From: Mongoliitalea lutea
Lineage (GTDB): Bacteria > Bacteroidota > Bacteroidia > Cytophagales > Cyclobacteriaceae
Direction of reading: 5' to 3'
Assembly (NCBI RefSeq): GCF_014652135.1
Contig: NZ_BMYF01000003.1
Span: 62,001-126,000 of the forward strand
DNA length: 64,000 bases
Every line of letters begins with the position of its first letter. Positions within the stretch are counted from its first letter, which is position 1. The notes under the pieces were generated by a model that worked only from the letters and a program-made list of their open reading frames with translations, ran no database searches and had not been told where the DNA came from. This document shows, piece after piece, positions 19,123 through 29,055 of the stretch. Position numbers and translations under genes: made by a program.

Positions 19123-22100
19123 TTGAGTTTAAGAGTTCAACCAAATACTATCACTATCAAGCGATTTTTCTACAGACTTTTGAAAATCTTAGGAGGAGTT
19201 CTCGCCTTCTTGATACTTTTTATTGGGTTAACTATTCTATTTATCCGTTCACCTTGGGGACAAAATATTATTGTAACCAAAGCGGTTGACTATCTTTCCA
19301 AAAAAACAGGTGCTGAAATCAGCATAGGACGACTATTTATTACCTTTTCCGGTGATTTGTACTTGGAAGACTTGTATGTTAGTGACGCCAAGGGAGATAC
19401 TTTAGTATACTCAGGGTCTTTGGAAACAGGAGTTGCCATCCGACCTTTGATCCAATCAGGAGATATTACGGTGACCAAATTGGAATGGGAGCGATTGGTA
19501 GCAAGAGTTAGTAGGTCGGATGAAAGCGAGGCATTTAACTTTGATTTTTTGTTAGCGCCATTCGTTGGTGAACCAAGTCAAGAAGAAGAAAATTACGCTA
19601 CAGCAGATGAATCCGAATCCGACTTTCCCAAAATCAAACTACCGGTTGTTTCGATCAAAAAGGTTGATCTAATCTATGATGACCAATGGTTGGGGATAGA
19701 TGCCTCACTTCGATGGGATACATTCCGATTGGATGCCCAAACGGTGGATTTGAATCAAATGAACTTTGATTTGAAAGCCTTGCTCCTTACGGAAGCTAGT
19801 ATTCGGTACGTACAATCCAAACCTTTTGAGCCTTCCACCGATCAAGAGGAAGACACAGGAACTCCATTGCCCTTAATTACTTTGCAAAATGGACAGTTGC
19901 ATAACATAGCCCTGTATTATGAATCTATTCTAGATGGAATCTTAGCGGATGTCCACATAGGAGACTTTAAGCTACAACTACCCGAAGCTGACTTGGAAAG
20001 TCAAAAGGTCTTGCTTAAATCAATTTCTTTGGAAAACTCATCCATAGATTTGGCTCTCAAAACAGTTGAAAAGGATATTTCGAATACAACTGAACCCGAA
20101 TCCCCTTCCGGTTTTGAATGGCCCGATTGGACAGTGCATTTGCATTATTTAGGGTTATCCAACGTTGACCTTAACTATACACTAGATGACAATCTTCCAA
20201 GGGTAGGCTATTTCAATCCAGATGCATTAGCTGTCAGGGATTTTAACTTGGAAACCCATGCACTAAGTTTAGAGCCTGGAAAAATAGCCTTGAAATTGGA
20301 TGAACTGCGTTTCCAAGAAGCATCAGGATTTCAGTTGAAGGAGTTTGGAATGGACTTTTTGCTGACAGATCAAAAGCTCGACATTCCTAAGGTTACCTTC
20401 CAAACAGGTGAAAGTAAGCTCAGTTCAGCCATCAACTTAACGTTTGCCTCCATCAATGATTGGATGGCCAATCCCTTGGCAATGAATTACACGATCAATC
20501 TTCTGGAGTTCGGTACTAATTTCCGGGAATTAAGCCTTTTTGAACCAAGTTTATCGAAGGAGGATTGGTACCAAGAGATCAGAGGAAAAGCACTTGCCAT
20601 CAATGGAACAGTTGCCGGCAATGAGCACCAGGTAAAAGTGAATAGCTTGAATGCTTCTTACAATCGGGACTTGAGGTTTGCGATGAAAGCAGGGGAGTTT
20701 TTCAACTATTTGGATACAGAAAAGCTATCATTAGCGATCAATGAAGCAAAGCTGACAGGAACCAAAGCGTCCATTGCAGGATTTTTGACAGAAGATATAG
20801 AAGCCTACGTTCCGGAAAATTATGCTTTAGCCATACAGGGGAAAGGCAGCATGAAAGATTTTGAAGGAACTATAGATTTTAAGAGCTCCTTAGGAGATGC
20901 CTTCGCCAATTTGCTTTTGAAAGACCAAGATGCTTGGATAGTAAGTACAGAGCTCCAATTGAAGGAATTGCAGGTTGGTTCCATGCTTGATTTGCCCGAA
21001 TTGGAGCCCATTTCTTTACAATTGGCCTTAGATGGAGAAATAAAGGATGTGTATAAATCCATCGCTCAATTAAACTTGGGCTTTGATCAACTTATCTGGG
21101 ATGGGATTGATTTTTCTGCATTGGAAATTCAGGCTTCTTTGGAACAAAAGGATGCAGAGTTGACCGTCAGTCATCCTTTAGAGTTTTTGAAAATGGACCT
21201 TCAGGTAAAGGCAACCATAGACACCCTTCGACCAGAAATGCAACTTTTGTTGGATTTGAAGAACCTCAATGCACAACACCTTGGCTTAACCAAGCAAGCT
21301 GTAAACACCACCTTTAAATCTACGGGTGAATTTGCTTTTGATGGTTCTGATTTTGTGGGTGAGTTGATGATTTCGGATGCGTTTATGCGTATCCAAGGGC
21401 AGCGGAGCATTCCTATGGGCGATATGCAGCTGACTGTTGAAAACAAAGAAACCAAGAGTTCATTGAAGCTCATAAGTGATTTTTTAAATGGAGAAGTCAA
21501 GGGAAATCGAGGGTTTGATGTCATAGGGGAAGCTTTAACTGCATATATTGAAGATCAATTGGCTGTTGAGAAGTTGCCTAGAGAGCAATTGGAAGATGTC
21601 AAAGCGAGAGGAAATTTTACCTTTCAATCAACCCCATTTATCGATCAGTTGTTGATAGCGAATGTAGAGCGGATTGATTCCATCAGTGTTGACTTTGATT
21701 TTGATGCGCAGGCATCTCGATTAAATGGTCAAATGAAAGTTCCCTTCATGCAATACGGAGGCTTGGGAGTGGATAGTTTACTGTTGACTTTAACAGGAAA
21801 CAAGGAAGAGTTGAAAGTTGCTCTGAGTTTTGAATCCTTGGATACAGGTCCCGTTGCTATGGAGGAGACCAAGTTTTCCGGTAGATTGAAAGAGCGGGAA
21901 ATTTTTACCCAATTCCAATCCAAGCAAGGGGATGATTTTATCATTTTTGTAAAATCCCACATTTTCTGGGAAGGAGATACCTTGGTATACAAAATCATTC
22001 CTGAGAATTTCACGCTCAATAAACGGGCTTGGGAGATTCCCGAGGCAAACGCTGTCCGATATGCTGAAGGGTATTTGGCATTCGAAAGTTTTGATTTGAC

Positions 22101-24201
22101 CAGAACGAATCAGCGCTTTTCATTGACTAATCAAATGGAAGGCATTGATGAGGATCATTTCGCTTTGTTGGTTGATAATTTTGATGTCAATACGATAACC
22201 TCTTTTTTGAATCCTGATGAACCCTTTCTTAAAGGAAGAGCCAATGGAAGCATCATCATAGAAAGGCCTTTGGCGGATATTGGTTTCCTGGCAGATTTTT
22301 CAATCAAAGATTTGGTGGCTCTCGATATACCCTTGGGTACCCTAAGCTTGGATGCTGATTCCCAAAATCTAAAAGAATATGTCTTTGGATTGCATTTGAA
22401 GGATGGCTTGATAGATGCGGATATTGAAGGCCAATTGCGCTCAGATAAAGTAGCATCGTTGCTGGATCTAGACGTAGCCATCCAATCCATAGATTTAAAA
22501 CTGATAGAAATATTGTCAGAGGGCGAGATTACTAACGCAACTGGTAAATTATCAGGACAATTGAAAGCATTTGGATCAACCGATGACCTGGATTACAAAG
22601 GATTTTTGAAGTTGGATCAGGCAGGTTTCAAAGTAAGTGCAATCAATGCTCAATTTGCATTTCCTGATGAAAGGGTAGACATAAACAGAGATTACTTGGA
22701 GTTCAAAGACTTCACCATGAAGGATGCATTGGGAAGCAACTTTTTGGTCAATGGAAGAATTTTGACGGAGGATTATTCCGATATAGGTTTTGATTTGACT
22801 TTGAAAACCAAAGGATTCCAATTATTGAATTCTACGAGAGCTGATAATGATTTATTTTTTGGAAGAGCCAATATTGATTTGGATATGAAGGTGACTGGTC
22901 CGCTCAGTTTGCCAAAAATTGATGTCATATTTGCTATGAACAGAGGATCTGAAATAACGTTTATCGTGCCGGAAGATCAGCTGGATATGCAGGAGCGGGA
23001 TGGGGTAGTGCTCATGGTCAATCGCAAAGATCCCTATGAAATGTTTTACCAGCGAGAATTGGAATTATATACACAGGGAGCCCAAGGGTTTGATGTACGA
23101 GCCAATATCAAGATTGATCCAAATTTTGTATTCAACCTGATTGTGGACGAGCGTACGGGTGATAACCTCAAGTTGCAAGGAGAGGCAGACTTGAATATGT
23201 TGATGGATCAAAATGGGAATATTTCCCTCTCTGGAAAATATGAAGTCAAACAAGGACACTATGAGTTGAATTTGTTTGGCTTGGTCAATAGAAGATTCTT
23301 ATTGGGAGAGGGGAGTTCAGTGACATGGACAGGAGATCCATTGGATGCTAATTTGGATTTGACTGCTATTTATAATGTGCGTACTTCTGCCGCAGAGCTG
23401 ATGCAGGCACAATTGAGTGGAAGTGATGCCAGCACCCGAGGACAATTTAGGCAGGTTTTACCATTTATGGTCTATTTGAATATCAAAGGTGAATTGATGA
23501 GCCCAGAGATTTCTTTTGAGTTGGATATGCCGGAGAATGAGCGAGGAGTATTTGGAGGGAATGTATATGCAGCCGTAACACAATTGAATGAAAAAGAGGA
23601 TGAACTAACCAAACAAGTGTTTGCCTTGTTGGTACTAAACCAGTTTTTCCCAAGTATGGGTAATGATGGGAGTACCGGTGGTTCTGTAAATTTGGCCCGT
23701 TCCAGCGTCAGTCAGGTCTTGAGTACCCAGTTGAATGCCCTTTCGGACAGATTATTTGGGGAGTCTGGTTTCTCTTTGGATTTTGATTTGGATTCTTTTA
23801 CCGATTACCAAAATGGAGGTCCCCAAGACCGAACACAATTGAGTGTGGCAGCCAAGCAAACCCTCATGGATGATCGATTGGTGATTTCCATTGGTGGACA
23901 AGTAGATGTAGAAGGGGGAGATCGAGGACAGGTTAATCAAGGTGACGCGTTGTTCGGAGACGTAAGCATTGAGTACCTTTTGGATCAACGTGCCCAATGG
24001 AGGGCTAAAGCATTCCGCAGAAATCAGTTTGAATCAGTCATTGATGGTCAGTTGATTGTTACGGGTATAGCCCTAATTTTCAATAAGGAGTTCAATGCAT
24101 TTGCTGAATTATGGAAACGTCGTTCCAAAGAAGCAGAGAACACATCTGATGAAACTAAGCCTGTACAAGAAGCCCAATTAAAAGAGGAAGAATACGAATG
24201 A
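19123..24201 (+). CDS. tamB: translocation and assembly module protein TamB
   Basis: The 1692-residue protein has one N-terminal transmembrane anchor (GGVLAFLILFIGLTILFI then RSPWGQ). A very long series of beta-rich repeats follows, and the C-terminal DUF490/TamB domain is seen in LQGEADLNMLMDQNGNISLSGKYEVKQGHYELNL. AsmA-like TamB proteins span the periplasm and help insert outer-membrane proteins or move lipids. The start is uncertain: TTG 19123 gives the longest frame but lies inside a perfect -7 box TATCTTTG (19118-19125); TTG 19180 would give MKILGGVLAFL. It overlaps the tamL gene by 4 bases. Confidence 0.92.
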   Translation: MSLRVQPNTITIKRFFYRLLKILGGVLAFLILFIGLTILFIRSPWGQNIIVTKAVDYLSKKTGAEISIGRLFITFSGDLYLEDLYVSDAKGDTLVYSGSLETGVAIRPLIQSGDITVTKLEWERLVARVSRSDESEAFNFDFLLAPFVGEPSQEEENYATADESESDFPKIKLPVVSIKKVDLIYDDQWLGIDASLRWDTFRLDAQTVDLNQMNFDLKALLLTEASIRYVQSKPFEPSTDQEEDTGTPLPLITLQNGQLHNIALYYESILDGILADVHIGDFKLQLPEADLESQKVLLKSISLENSSIDLALKTVEKDISNTTEPESPSGFEWPDWTVHLHYLGLSNVDLNYTLDDNLPRVGYFNPDALAVRDFNLETHALSLEPGKIALKLDELRFQEASGFQLKEFGMDFLLTDQKLDIPKVTFQTGESKLSSAINLTFASINDWMANPLAMNYTINLLEFGTNFRELSLFEPSLSKEDWYQEIRGKALAINGTVAGNEHQVKVNSLNASYNRDLRFAMKAGEFFNYLDTEKLSLAINEAKLTGTKASIAGFLTEDIEAYVPENYALAIQGKGSMKDFEGTIDFKSSLGDAFANLLLKDQDAWIVSTELQLKELQVGSMLDLPELEPISLQLALDGEIKDVYKSIAQLNLGFDQLIWDGIDFSALEIQASLEQKDAELTVSHPLEFLKMDLQVKATIDTLRPEMQLLLDLKNLNAQHLGLTKQAVNTTFKSTGEFAFDGSDFVGELMISDAFMRIQGQRSIPMGDMQLTVENKETKSSLKLISDFLNGEVKGNRGFDVIGEALTAYIEDQLAVEKLPREQLEDVKARGNFTFQSTPFIDQLLIANVERIDSISVDFDFDAQASRLNGQMKVPFMQYGGLGVDSLLLTLTGNKEELKVALSFESLDTGPVAMEETKFSGRLKEREIFTQFQSKQGDDFIIFVKSHIFWEGDTLVYKIIPENFTLNKRAWEIPEANAVRYAEGYLAFESFDLTRTNQRFSLTNQMEGIDEDHFALLVDNFDVNTITSFLNPDEPFLKGRANGSIIIERPLADIGFLADFSIKDLVALDIPLGTLSLDADSQNLKEYVFGLHLKDGLIDADIEGQLRSDKVASLLDLDVAIQSIDLKLIEILSEGEITNATGKLSGQLKAFGSTDDLDYKGFLKLDQAGFKVSAINAQFAFPDERVDINRDYLEFKDFTMKDALGSNFLVNGRILTEDYSDIGFDLTLKTKGFQLLNSTRADNDLFFGRANIDLDMKVTGPLSLPKIDVIFAMNRGSEITFIVPEDQLDMQERDGVVLMVNRKDPYEMFYQRELELYTQGAQGFDVRANIKIDPNFVFNLIVDERTGDNLKLQGEADLNMLMDQNGNISLSGKYEVKQGHYELNLFGLVNRRFLLGEGSSVTWTGDPLDANLDLTAIYNVRTSAAELMQAQLSGSDASTRGQFRQVLPFMVYLNIKGELMSPEISFELDMPENERGVFGGNVYAAVTQLNEKEDELTKQVFALLVLNQFFPSMGNDGSTGGSVNLARSSVSQVLSTQLNALSDRLFGESGFSLDFDLDSFTDYQNGGPQDRTQLSVAAKQTLMDDRLVISIGGQVDVEGGDRGQVNQGDALFGDVSIEYLLDQRAQWRAKAFRRNQFESVIDGQLIVTGIALIFNKEFNAFAELWKRRSKEAENTSDETKPVQEAQLKEEEYE

Positions 24202-26492
24202 GAAGAATTTACTTACATATGATCTGCTTCTTATTGCTATCGGCAAGTGCTTGTAGTGTGAAAAAGTTTATTCCAGAAGGAGAGCATTTGTATACAGGTT
24301 ACGAATTGACCTTAGAAACTCCCATTGAACGAAGGGAACGGCAACAACTCCGTTCAGAATTAGAATCCTTGGTGCGACCAAATCCTAACTCCTCTATTCT
24401 AGGGCAACGATTTGGTTTGTGGGCCTATTATAAAGGACAAAAAGAAAAGCCCGGATTCATCAATCGTTACTTAGCAAGAAAGTTTGGGGAAGAACCGGTA
24501 TATATTTCCAAAGTCCAACCTCAACGAACAGAAGGTATTTTATTAAACAGACTGGAGAATAAGGGTTATTTTTTAGGTAAAGCGAGTTCGGAAATCACCC
24601 GTGGCAGAAAATATGCCCAAGTGGCTTATACGCTAACCTTTGGAGAAGCTTATCGCCTAGCATCCTATACCTTGCAAGAGGACACAACAGTTCTCATGAA
24701 GACCATTAAAGAAGACTTGGAAAACACCTTACTGCCAGTGGGGAGTAGGTTTGATTTAGAAAAATTTAAAGATGAGCGTACGAGAATTGATGCGATGCTC
24801 AAAAGGAAAGGGTATTTCAATTTTAATGCGGATTTATTGATTTTTGAAGCAGATACCAATCAATACACAGACAAACAATTTGACTTGGTCCTGCGCTTGA
24901 AAAGCAATGTTCCTCAACGATCCCTGCACCCCTACACCATCCAAAACATAGCAGTTTTTCCTAATTTCTCGATTGGCGGAAGTGATAGAACTGGTGATAC
25001 CGTTCATGTCAGAGGGGTTGATATCATCCAAGATGAGTTGGTCTTCAAACCAGAATACTTAGAACCTTATATTCTCTTTAAGAACAATACCCGGTTCAAT
25101 CCGGCTACCTCCCGTTTGACAAGTAATCGATTGTCAGCTATCGGGAATTTTCGCTACGTGAATATTGAATTTCAACAAGCGGATACAGTTCTAATGGAAG
25201 ATGGAACGTTCCCTTTAAATGCACGCGTATTTTTATCTCCCTTGAATAAACGAAGTGTTCGTGCAGAACTCCAAGGGGTCACCAAGTCCAATACTTTTGT
25301 TGGACCGGGTCTTGTCCTGAATTATACCAATCGAAATATATTCCAAGCCGGAGAAATCTTTACCCTTCGTGGGAATGTAGGGTATGAGCAGCAAGTAGCT
25401 ACCGGGCAACGGGAAGCACTACAATCCATTGAGTTGGGATTGCAGGCAAATTTGATTTTTCCAAGGGTACTCTTCCCGGTACCTGTGATGAATCGATTCC
25501 AAATTGCTATACCTAAAACACGGATGGGCTTAGGCTTTGAGTATCAAAACAGAACGGATTTGTATCTGATTCAGTCCTACAATGCTTCTTTCGGTTACTT
25601 TTGGAATGTCAACCGGTATGCCTACCATGAGTTTAATCCGCTAGCCTTAAGTGTGGTAAATCTTGCGCGGACTACCCCAGCTTTTGAGGAAATTTTAAAT
25701 TCGAATCCATTTCTAAGACGAAGTTTTGAGCAGCAGTTTATTCTAGGATTGAATTATGCCTTTAACTACAATCAATTAGTGGATGAACATCGAAAGACCC
25801 CATTGTTCTTTGCCAGTACGATAGATATCGCTGGGAATACTCTAGGAGCATGGAACTCCATTGTAAATTCAAGAAATCCAGAGAGTTTCTTAGGCTTGGA
25901 GTATGCCCAATACATCAAAGGGGATATCGACCTTCGTTTGTATCATCGGTTTACCACTGAAAATCTGTTGGTTGCGCGCTTCTTCGGAGGAGTGGGTGCA
26001 CCTTTAGGGAATTCTGTTTCTTTACCTTTCGTAAAGCAATATTTCAGTGGTGGGCCTCGAAGTGTCAGGGCATTTAGAATTCGCTCCTTAGGCCCAGGTA
26101 GCTTTGTTCCTCAGAGTATTGGTACAGGCGGTTTCTTCGATCAGGCAGGGGATATTATTATAGAGTCCAATTTGGAATACCGTTTTCCATTTAACAAATA
26201 TCTGAAAGGAGCTTTATTTGTGGATGCAGGTAACGTTTGGTTGTTCAACGAAAATGAGGCACTGCCTGGAGGTAAGTTTTCTTCTAAATGGGCGGAGCAA
26301 CTTGGGGTAGGGGCAGGCTTTGGTTTGCGATTTGATATTCAAATATTTGTACTGCGTTTTGATCTTGCAGCGCCTTTGAGAAGGCCTTGGTTGCAACCGG
26401 AAGAGCGATGGTTGACGGATGTTCGTTTAAGAGAGCGCGATTGGCGAAGAGATAATTTAATTCTCAACTTCGCCATAGGCTATCCATTCTAA
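24198..26492 (+). CDS. tamL: BamA/TamA-family outer-membrane lipoprotein TamL
   Basis: The 764-residue product has a lipoprotein signal (SASAC, Cys19) followed by POTRA-like domains and a C-terminal Omp85 beta-barrel. The barrel contains the family lid-lock motif VRAFRIRSLGPGSF and ends in a membrane strand NFAIGYPF. In Bacteroidota the TamA homologue is commonly a lipoprotein, called TamL, paired with TamB. ATGA overlap with tamB supports a two-gene operon for outer-membrane assembly. Confidence 0.92.
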   Translation: MRRIYLHMICFLLLSASACSVKKFIPEGEHLYTGYELTLETPIERRERQQLRSELESLVRPNPNSSILGQRFGLWAYYKGQKEKPGFINRYLARKFGEEPVYISKVQPQRTEGILLNRLENKGYFLGKASSEITRGRKYAQVAYTLTFGEAYRLASYTLQEDTTVLMKTIKEDLENTLLPVGSRFDLEKFKDERTRIDAMLKRKGYFNFNADLLIFEADTNQYTDKQFDLVLRLKSNVPQRSLHPYTIQNIAVFPNFSIGGSDRTGDTVHVRGVDIIQDELVFKPEYLEPYILFKNNTRFNPATSRLTSNRLSAIGNFRYVNIEFQQADTVLMEDGTFPLNARVFLSPLNKRSVRAELQGVTKSNTFVGPGLVLNYTNRNIFQAGEIFTLRGNVGYEQQVATGQREALQSIELGLQANLIFPRVLFPVPVMNRFQIAIPKTRMGLGFEYQNRTDLYLIQSYNASFGYFWNVNRYAYHEFNPLALSVVNLARTTPAFEEILNSNPFLRRSFEQQFILGLNYAFNYNQLVDEHRKTPLFFASTIDIAGNTLGAWNSIVNSRNPESFLGLEYAQYIKGDIDLRLYHRFTTENLLVARFFGGVGAPLGNSVSLPFVKQYFSGGPRSVRAFRIRSLGPGSFVPQSIGTGGFFDQAGDIIIESNLEYRFPFNKYLKGALFVDAGNVWLFNENEALPGGKFSSKWAEQLGVGAGFGLRFDIQIFVLRFDLAAPLRRPWLQPEERWLTDVRLRERDWRRDNLILNFAIGYPF

Positions 26493-26875
26493 GCTTTGGT
26501 GAGGTACAATTCAAATTCCAAAGGATTAGATAATTTGAATTCATCTACTTCTAAGTCCTCAAAGATCTCTTCATCAAATTCCAGTTCTGTTTTCTCAACC
26601 TTACCGTCTGGATGGATAATCAATTCTATTCCTGTGAAGGTATCGGAATCTACTTTGACCAATACTTGGTAATCGTCAAATACGCGCTTAAAATATTGAG
26701 GGGAGCTTTTGCCTTTTTTCATGACCGAAAGGTAGAAAAATTTCATCAGGCTTCCCAAATCTGAATCTAGGAAGAATTTTCTATGGCTGTTTTTGTCCAC
26801 TGATTGAAGAAAACGACCATTTTTATCAAAAAATCGTAAAAATTTAGCTTTGAAATTTTGACTTTGTAAATGCAT
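26489..26875 (-). CDS. conserved hypothetical protein, 128 residues
   Basis: This soluble protein has no signal or membrane segment. It starts MHLQSQNFKAKFLRFFDKNGRFLQSVDKNSHRKFFL and is rich in Lys, Phe and acidic residues towards the end (ELEFDEEIFEDLEVDEF). Its stop overlaps the tamL stop, so the two converge. It is divergent from the trp leader, and the trp promoter lies across its first codons. I do not recognise the family. Confidence 0.7.
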   Translation of the reverse strand: MHLQSQNFKAKFLRFFDKNGRFLQSVDKNSHRKFFLDSDLGSLMKFFYLSVMKKGKSSPQYFKRVFDDYQVLVKVDSDTFTGIELIIHPDGKVEKTELEFDEEIFEDLEVDEFKLSNPLEFELYLTKA

Positions 26876-26886
26876 TTCTAACTTTG
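26857..26886 (+). promoter_or_regulatory. Bacteroidota-type promoter for the trp leader and operon
   Basis: TTTG (26857-26860) and a perfect TAnnTTTG box TAACTTTG (26879-26886) are separated by 18 bp. Transcription would start near 26893, just upstream of the leader ORF. The boxes overlap the start of the divergent hypothetical gene. Confidence 0.65.
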
Positions 26887-26905
26887 TTGCATAGTTAATA
26901 CAACG

Positions 26906-26980
26906 ATGAATTTACACATGAACTATTGGTGGTGGCATTTGAATTCTTTCCAAGGGAAGAACCTTAAAGCTATTGCCTAA
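26906..26980 (+). CDS. trpL: trp operon leader peptide with three consecutive Trp codons
   Basis: This 24-codon ORF encodes MNLHMNYWWWHLNSFQGKNL followed by KAIA and a TAA stop. The three Trp codons TGG TGG TGG are at 26927-26935. It lies between a promoter and a rho-independent terminator, all upstream of trpE, which is the classical arrangement for ribosome-mediated attenuation: stalling at Trp codons when charged tRNA-Trp is scarce prevents the terminator. Translation has not been shown, but three Trp codons in a row here are very unlikely by chance. Confidence 0.85.
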   Translation: MNLHMNYWWWHLNSFQGKNLKAIA

Positions 26981-27039
26981 TATGTAATGTCAAAACTATA
27001 TTTTAGAGGCTTGCTGGTTTTTCCCGCAAGCCTTTTTTC
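26968..27039 (+). terminator. trp attenuator: intrinsic terminator with candidate antiterminator
   Basis: AGGCTTGC (27007-27014) pairs with GCAAGCCT (27026-27033), followed by six T, 16 bases before the trpE ATG. The upstream segment AGC-TATT-GCCT (26968-26978), which overlaps the last codons of the leader peptide, can pair with AGGC-TT-GCT (27007-27015) as an alternative. A ribosome reaching the leader stop would cover that segment and favour termination; a ribosome stalled at the Trp codons would leave it free. The terminator is clear; the alternative pairing is inferred by hand. Confidence 0.75.
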
Positions 27040-27054
27040 GTTTAAATCAACCTT

Positions 27055-28461
27055 ATGAAAAGATTTAATTTACAAACGAGTTTTAAAAAATTATTGGCAG
27101 ATACGATCACCCCTGTGAGTATCTACCTTCAAATCCGGGATCGTTTTTCAAATCCGATCCTATTGGAGAGTTCCGATTATCATGGACAGGATAACAGTTA
27201 TTCGTATGTCTGTTTTAATCCATTGGCTACTTTTGTTTTCAATGAAGGAAAAGTGAAAGAGACTTTGCCTGATGGGAGTTTTTTAGAATATAAAGTAGGC
27301 AAAGAACAGGCGTTGGTAGATGCCTTGAGAAGCTTCTCTGCAAAATTCAAAGATGATAATGGGAAGCATAAATTCATCTCTAATGGACTTTTTGGATATA
27401 TTCAGTACGATACAGTCAGTTATTTTGAAGATATTCAATTGACATCCAGGGAGTCTGCGGAGGTTCCCATGATGCAGTATGCAGTGTACCAAAATGTCAT
27501 TGTAGTGGATCATTTCAAAAATGAAATGTACCTCTTCGAACATCAGATTGAAGACTCTCCCAAAGAGCCGGTGATGCCATTGCTCGAAACCATTTTGAAC
27601 TCCAAAAATATTCCAGCATACAGTTTCAAAACAGTAGGAGAGGAAGTTTCCAATTACACGGATGAGGAGTTTTTGGATATTTTGAAAAAAGGCCAGGAGC
27701 ATTGCTTCCGTGGAGATGTGTTTCAGATTGTATTGTCTCGCAGATTTTCGTCCAAATTCAAAGGTGATGAGTTCAATGTGTATCGAGCCCTGCGTTCAGT
27801 TAATCCATCCCCTTATTTATTCTATTTTGATTATGGATCTTTCAAAGTATTTGGAAGTTCTCCCGAGGCCCAGATTGTAGTCAAAAACAATAAAGCAACA
27901 ATTTATCCTATCGCAGGGACATTCAAACGAACAGGAAATGATTTGGCTGATGCGAGTTTGGCCAGAAAGCTATACGATGATCCGAAAGAAAACTCAGAGC
28001 ATGTGATGTTGGTGGATTTGGCTCGAAATGATTTGAGTAGAAGTTCGGAAAAAGTGGAAGTAGAAGTATTTAAAGAGATTCAATACTATTCTCATGTAAT
28101 CCATTTGGTTTCCAAAGTTACAGGGACACTTCCTGAAAATTCTAATCCATTGCAACTAGTAGCTGATACCTTTCCAGCAGGAACACTTTCTGGTGCCCCT
28201 AAATACAAGGCCATGGAAATCATTGATTCCTTGGAAAATGTACGGAGAACATTTTACGGCGGAGCGATAGGCTTCTTAGGCTTCAATGGAGACTTCAATC
28301 ATGCAATTTTGATCCGTTCGTTTGTGTCCGAAAATAATGAATTACGTTATCAGGCAGGTGCTGGAGTAGTGGCAAAATCCTCTATCCAATCCGAGCTTCA
28401 GGAAGTCGCCAATAAATTGGAAGCGCTCCGAGTAGCCTTGAAAGCAGCTGAAACCATTTAA
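27055..28461 (+). CDS. trpE: anthranilate synthase component I
   Basis: The 468-residue product converts chorismate to anthranilate using ammonia from TrpG. The N-terminal LLES motif (residues 36-39), part of the Trp feedback site in this family, is present. The C-terminal chorismate-binding domain shows CFRGDVFQIVLSRRF, NPSPYLFYFD, PIAGTFKRTG, DLARNDLSR, TFPAGTLSGAPK and FYGGAIGF. First structural gene after the attenuator; trpG follows within about 15 bases. Confidence 0.96.
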   Translation: MKRFNLQTSFKKLLADTITPVSIYLQIRDRFSNPILLESSDYHGQDNSYSYVCFNPLATFVFNEGKVKETLPDGSFLEYKVGKEQALVDALRSFSAKFKDDNGKHKFISNGLFGYIQYDTVSYFEDIQLTSRESAEVPMMQYAVYQNVIVVDHFKNEMYLFEHQIEDSPKEPVMPLLETILNSKNIPAYSFKTVGEEVSNYTDEEFLDILKKGQEHCFRGDVFQIVLSRRFSSKFKGDEFNVYRALRSVNPSPYLFYFDYGSFKVFGSSPEAQIVVKNNKATIYPIAGTFKRTGNDLADASLARKLYDDPKENSEHVMLVDLARNDLSRSSEKVEVEVFKEIQYYSHVIHLVSKVTGTLPENSNPLQLVADTFPAGTLSGAPKYKAMEIIDSLENVRRTFYGGAIGFLGFNGDFNHAILIRSFVSENNELRYQAGAGVVAKSSIQSELQEVANKLEALRVALKAAETI

Positions 28462-28476
28462 TGTTGAATGAAGGGT

Positions 28477-29055
28477 ATGAAAATTTTAGTAGTAGATAAT
28501 TACGATTCCTTTACCTACAATCTGGTATATATCATCCGCCAATTAGGATATGGATCGCAAATGCATATCGTTAGAAATGATAAAATTGGGTTGGATGCTG
28601 TCAATGATTTCGATAAAATCCTCCTTTCTCCCGGTCCTGGAATTCCTTCAGAAGCAGGGATAATGCCGGAATTATTGAAACAATACAGTTCCACAAAGGA
28701 TATCTTAGGAGTGTGTTTGGGACATCAGGCAATAGGGGAGGCATTTGGAAGTGGCTTGACCAATTTATCTGAGGTGGTGCATGGCTTGGCATCCGAAGTC
28801 ACGGTACAAGAAGACTTACTCTTCCAAGGTTTACCTACCAAGTTCAATGTTGGCCGGTACCATTCTTGGGTCATAGATGAGGAAACATTGCCAGCTTGCC
28901 TCCAAATCACTGCCAGAACACCCGATGGACAAATCATGGCCGTCCGTCACGAATGTTATCTCGTTCGGGGAGTCCAGTTTCATCCAGAATCCATCCTCAC
29001 GGAATATGGGGTGGAGATGATGAGGAATTGGCTATCAGTAAACAGTGTGCAGTGA
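28477..29055 (+). CDS. trpG: anthranilate synthase component II (glutamine amidotransferase)
   Basis: I chose ATG 28477 (MKILVVDNYDSFTYN, 192 residues), the family's usual start; an in-frame ATG 9 bases earlier is possible. Class-I amidotransferase features are the nucleophile in GVCLGHQ (Cys about residue 80) and the His-Glu pair in QFHPESI. It supplies ammonia to TrpE. The last six residues SVNSVQ are encoded by the start of a CAGTGAACAGT-type repeat array, so the native C-terminus may be slightly altered. Confidence 0.95.
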   Translation: MKILVVDNYDSFTYNLVYIIRQLGYGSQMHIVRNDKIGLDAVNDFDKILLSPGPGIPSEAGIMPELLKQYSSTKDILGVCLGHQAIGEAFGSGLTNLSEVVHGLASEVTVQEDLLFQGLPTKFNVGRYHSWVIDEETLPACLQITARTPDGQIMAVRHECYLVRGVQFHPESILTEYGVEMMRNWLSVNSVQ

